Made by a program: the position numbers and the translations under genes. A stretch of DNA of 7,476 bases, taken from Candidatus Poribacteria bacterium. Lineage in GTDB: Bacteria > Poribacteria > WGA-4E > DTYX01. Of this stretch, positions 5,651 to 7,476 are shown piece by piece. The first letter of the stretch is position 1. Each line of letters begins with the position of its first letter. The notes under the pieces are model-generated. The model saw nothing but the letters and a program-made list of their open reading frames with translations, had not been told where the DNA came from and searched no databases. The stretch lies in contig DTYX01000161.1 in assembly GCA_012961655.1 (NCBI GenBank), positions 1-7,476 of the forward strand, in the 5' to 3' direction.

Positions 5651-7476
5651 CTATTTCCTCCACTCCAAAATCTCCAACATCTGCTGCGCTTCACGTGGGC
5701 GAATCCCGTTCTTGAGCAAATTCTGTAAATCATCCACCGCGCTTCGATAAGCCGGTTCGTCGGGACGCGATGTTTGGTTATACGCCGTTTTGTATTCCTC
5801 TTCGGCGGCGTTGATGTTCCCGTTGCGAAGATGCGCCAGAGCCAGATTGTAACGCGGGTAGAGAGCCAGCGGATGTTCTTGGAGGATGGCTTCGTTGGTT
5901 TCGATGGCTTTTTTGTAATCACCTTTGACGTGGTATGCCCACGCCAGATTCGTCCAGATTCGTTCGCGTTGTTCAACCTCGAAGTTCCCCTTCTGGGCAA
6001 ATGTTTTGGGCACGAGTTCTAAGCCTTTTTGGAATTGCTCGATGGCGTGTTTTGTATCGCCGGTTTCCAGCAAGAGCCAGCCGAGATTGTTATATACTTC
6101 TGGGAAACGGGGTTTCAAGCGGATAGCCATTTCGTAGGATTCCCGCGCTTCATGGATCTGCTTTTTCTTGCCGTAGCAGATGCCCAGGTTATTATACGCT
6201 TCGGCGCGGTTTGGGTCTTGTTGCAATCCACTTTTGTAGAGGTCGATAGCCTCATCTATTTGCCCTTCTTCTTGGAGTAGAAGGGCACGCTTGAATATTT
6301 CAAGAGTTGGGTCAACAAGCTCGGAGTCACCGTGTTCATCGAAATCCCCCCTTTCCCCCCTTTGGAAAAGGGGGGTAGGGGGGATTTTATCCACTGTAGG
6401 GTCAAGCTGGGACGCTAAGGAAAAAGCCAGATTCCCCGCAATCTCAAAAAAGCCTACGCTCAATTGAGATTTTGCCTTAATCACATCCCCTTCTTCTTCA
6501 GCCGAAAGCTCGACGCTCCCTTTCTCAACATCTACCAATCGGGCGGATATCTGGAGACAGGGTTCTATCGGCGTGTAGGTTCCTGTGACGACGTGCGTAG
6601 CGCCTTGCATGCGTCCGATGCGCTTTGCGGAGCGTGGGTCAACGAGGTCGGACATCTGTAAATCCAGTTCTTTTAGAATAGCTGGAATATCTATCCGCGC
6701 AAGTACCTCGATACTCTTCGCCTGGGTAAGTTTGTCTGTCAAGGTGCTCTGGAGGTACCGCGCAATCCAGTCCATTTCCGTATCTTGCCGTAGATTTTCA
6801 AAGGGAAGGACGGCAACGCGATATGTCTGTGGTTCGGATAGCGAAACGACGACTTCCTTTGCCAAAAGCGCAGATACCCTGTCCTGCCCGATGAGGCTGT
6901 ATAGGGGATTGATGTGAGCTTTATCGAGAGTTATCAAGACGCGGTTTTTCTGGATGGATTTCCCACGCTCCTGAATGAAAACTTCCGCCTGTCCGTTATC
7001 ACCGGTAACGATGTTGACGCTGGTTCCTTCTTGCCCGTTTGATGAACGGAGTTTCCCACCGCCTTCGATATATGTGGCTGTCAGGGAAAATCCCCCCTTT
7101 CCTCCCTTTCCCCCCTTTTCCAAAGGGGGGTAGGGGGGATTTCGCACTCCGGAGAGTTCAGCGGCGACGATAATTGATTCCTTCTCGGTTGCATCGGACA
7201 CGACACGCAAAGATGTTCCCCTCACCACCCCATCCAGTCGTTTTTCCAAATGCTCCGAATATCGCTCAGTCCTTTCGTCGTTTCGCCAGTTAAACTTCAG
7301 AGGGAGCGTCAATGCCTTCTGCCAGCCCTGTCCGAATTCAGTTAAAGCATCTATCAATCGTCCCTGCGCTTGGTACTCACTTCCGCGTCGGAGATGATTT
7401 TGGACATCCCGTTGCGTCTCCCGAATCGGAGCCTCCATCAAATCTCTCACAATCTTTCGCTCTATGCGCGCAAGGG
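5651..7476 (-). CDS. CsgG/TolB-like domain and TPR protein, N-terminus outside the window
   Basis: The frame is open from the right edge to TAG at 5651. A GTG at 7450 would give 599 residues, but it has no RBS and the frame continues upstream (ARIERKIV), so the true start is probably beyond the window. Residue numbers count from that GTG. Residues 1-200 hold a helical segment and beta-rich regions of unknown type. Residues 209-350 begin with RVAVLPFENL and continue DWIARYLQSTLTDKL and ATHVVTGTY, the pattern of the CsgG/FlgO/TolB-N group of envelope proteins. Residues 380-555 are about four TPR motifs (AEAYNNLGICYGKKKQ; PEVYNNLGWLLLETGD; RIWTNLAWAYHVKGDY), which usually bind partner proteins. 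Two palindromic repeats are translated in frame at about 103-121 and 355-370. The 3' end is duplicated at 4596-4792. Likely a periplasmic or outer-membrane scaffold; no enzyme motif seen. Confidence 0.85.
   Translation of the reverse strand, partial: LARIERKIVRDLMEAPIRETQRDVQNHLRRGSEYQAQGRLIDALTEFGQGWQKALTLPLKFNWRNDERTERYSEHLEKRLDGVVRGTSLRVVSDATEKESIIVAAELSGVRNPPYPPLEKGGKGGKGGFSLTATYIEGGGKLRSSNGQEGTSVNIVTGDNGQAEVFIQERGKSIQKNRVLITLDKAHINPLYSLIGQDRVSALLAKEVVVSLSEPQTYRVAVLPFENLRQDTEMDWIARYLQSTLTDKLTQAKSIEVLARIDIPAILKELDLQMSDLVDPRSAKRIGRMQGATHVVTGTYTPIEPCLQISARLVDVEKGSVELSAEEEGDVIKAKSQLSVGFFEIAGNLAFSLASQLDPTVDKIPPTPLFQRGERGDFDEHGDSELVDPTLEIFKRALLLQEEGQIDEAIDLYKSGLQQDPNRAEAYNNLGICYGKKKQIHEARESYEMAIRLKPRFPEVYNNLGWLLLETGDTKHAIEQFQKGLELVPKTFAQKGNFEVEQRERIWTNLAWAYHVKGDYKKAIETNEAILQEHPLALYPRYNLALAHLRNGNINAAEEEYKTAYNQTSRPDEPAYRSAVDDLQNLLKNGIRPREAQQMLEILEWRK
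6342..6387. repeat. GC-homopolymer palindromic repeat inside the TPR gene (copy 2)
   Basis: A 46-bp element bounded by AAATCCCCCC (6342-6351) and GGGGGGATTT (6378-6387), with an internal C6/G6 inverted repeat. It is translated as KIPPTPLFQRGERGDF, a low-complexity insertion between the CsgG-like domain and the TPRs. It belongs to the widespread repeat type whose translation gives peptides such as PPLxKGGxGG in many genomes. Confidence 0.85.
7088..7142. repeat. GC-homopolymer palindromic repeat inside the TPR gene (copy 1)
   Basis: A 55-bp element bounded by AAATCCCCCC (7088-7097) and GGGGGGATTT (7133-7142), in the same orientation as the copy at 6342-6387 and nine bases longer owing to an extra TTTCCTCCC-like unit. 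It is translated as NPPYPPLEKGGKGGKGGF, in a different codon phase from the other copy. Confidence 0.85.

Noticed and set aside
5641..6000. Minus-strand 119-codon frame within the TPR gene
   Set aside because: Arg/Thr-rich out-of-frame translation of the TPR region; the TPR motifs are in the other frame.
1..7476. tRNA, rRNA, transposase or integrase genes
   Set aside because: No cloverleaf-like segment, rRNA-like stretch or DDE/tyrosine recombinase motif was seen; the mobile signal is limited to small palindromic repeats.

Overview
This is a bacterial window in which every convincing gene lies on the minus strand, so the layout reads right to left. Signal peptides, a lipoprotein and a CsgG/TolB-type domain suggest a diderm envelope. 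Several palindromic intergenic repeats and two G/C-homopolymer repeats inside one gene point to a repeat-rich, probably uncultivated lineage. Anammox planctomycetes, Poribacteria, Omnitrophota and some Nitrospirota carry repeats of this general style, but the sequence does not fix the phylum.

From right to left: (1) 7476-5651, a 5'-truncated gene for a protein with a CsgG/TolB-like domain followed by TPRs, interrupted in frame by two copies of a GC-homopolymer palindromic repeat. (2) 5563-4912, a translationally coupled pair: a small HExxH metallopeptidase-like protein and an unrecognised 105-residue partner. (3) 4889-4596, a repeat-rich scar: two palindromic repeats next to a 64-codon remnant that duplicates the 3' end of gene 1, so the small pair is bracketed by two direct copies of the same TPR gene tail. 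(4) 4514-2316, an exported right-handed beta-helix protein fused to a caspase-family (C14) protease domain with an intact His/Cys dyad. (5) 2203-725, an exported protein with a coiled coil, a proline-rich linker and a transglutaminase-like domain with an intact Cys-His-Asp triad. (6) 491-1, an LPP20-like lipoprotein cut by the left edge.

Genes 4, 5 and 6 are all predicted to leave the cytoplasm, and gene 1 has an envelope-type domain. The locus can be read as an envelope-associated set: a caspase-like protease on a beta-helix stalk, a cysteine transglutaminase/protease-fold protein, a lipoprotein and a TPR scaffold. That they act together is inference from adjacency. The caspase and lipoprotein genes also share a similar leader, a hairpin followed by an ACAACAAA/CAAAATG tract and a strong ribosome binding site. 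The HExxH pair looks like a separate, possibly mobile, accessory module.
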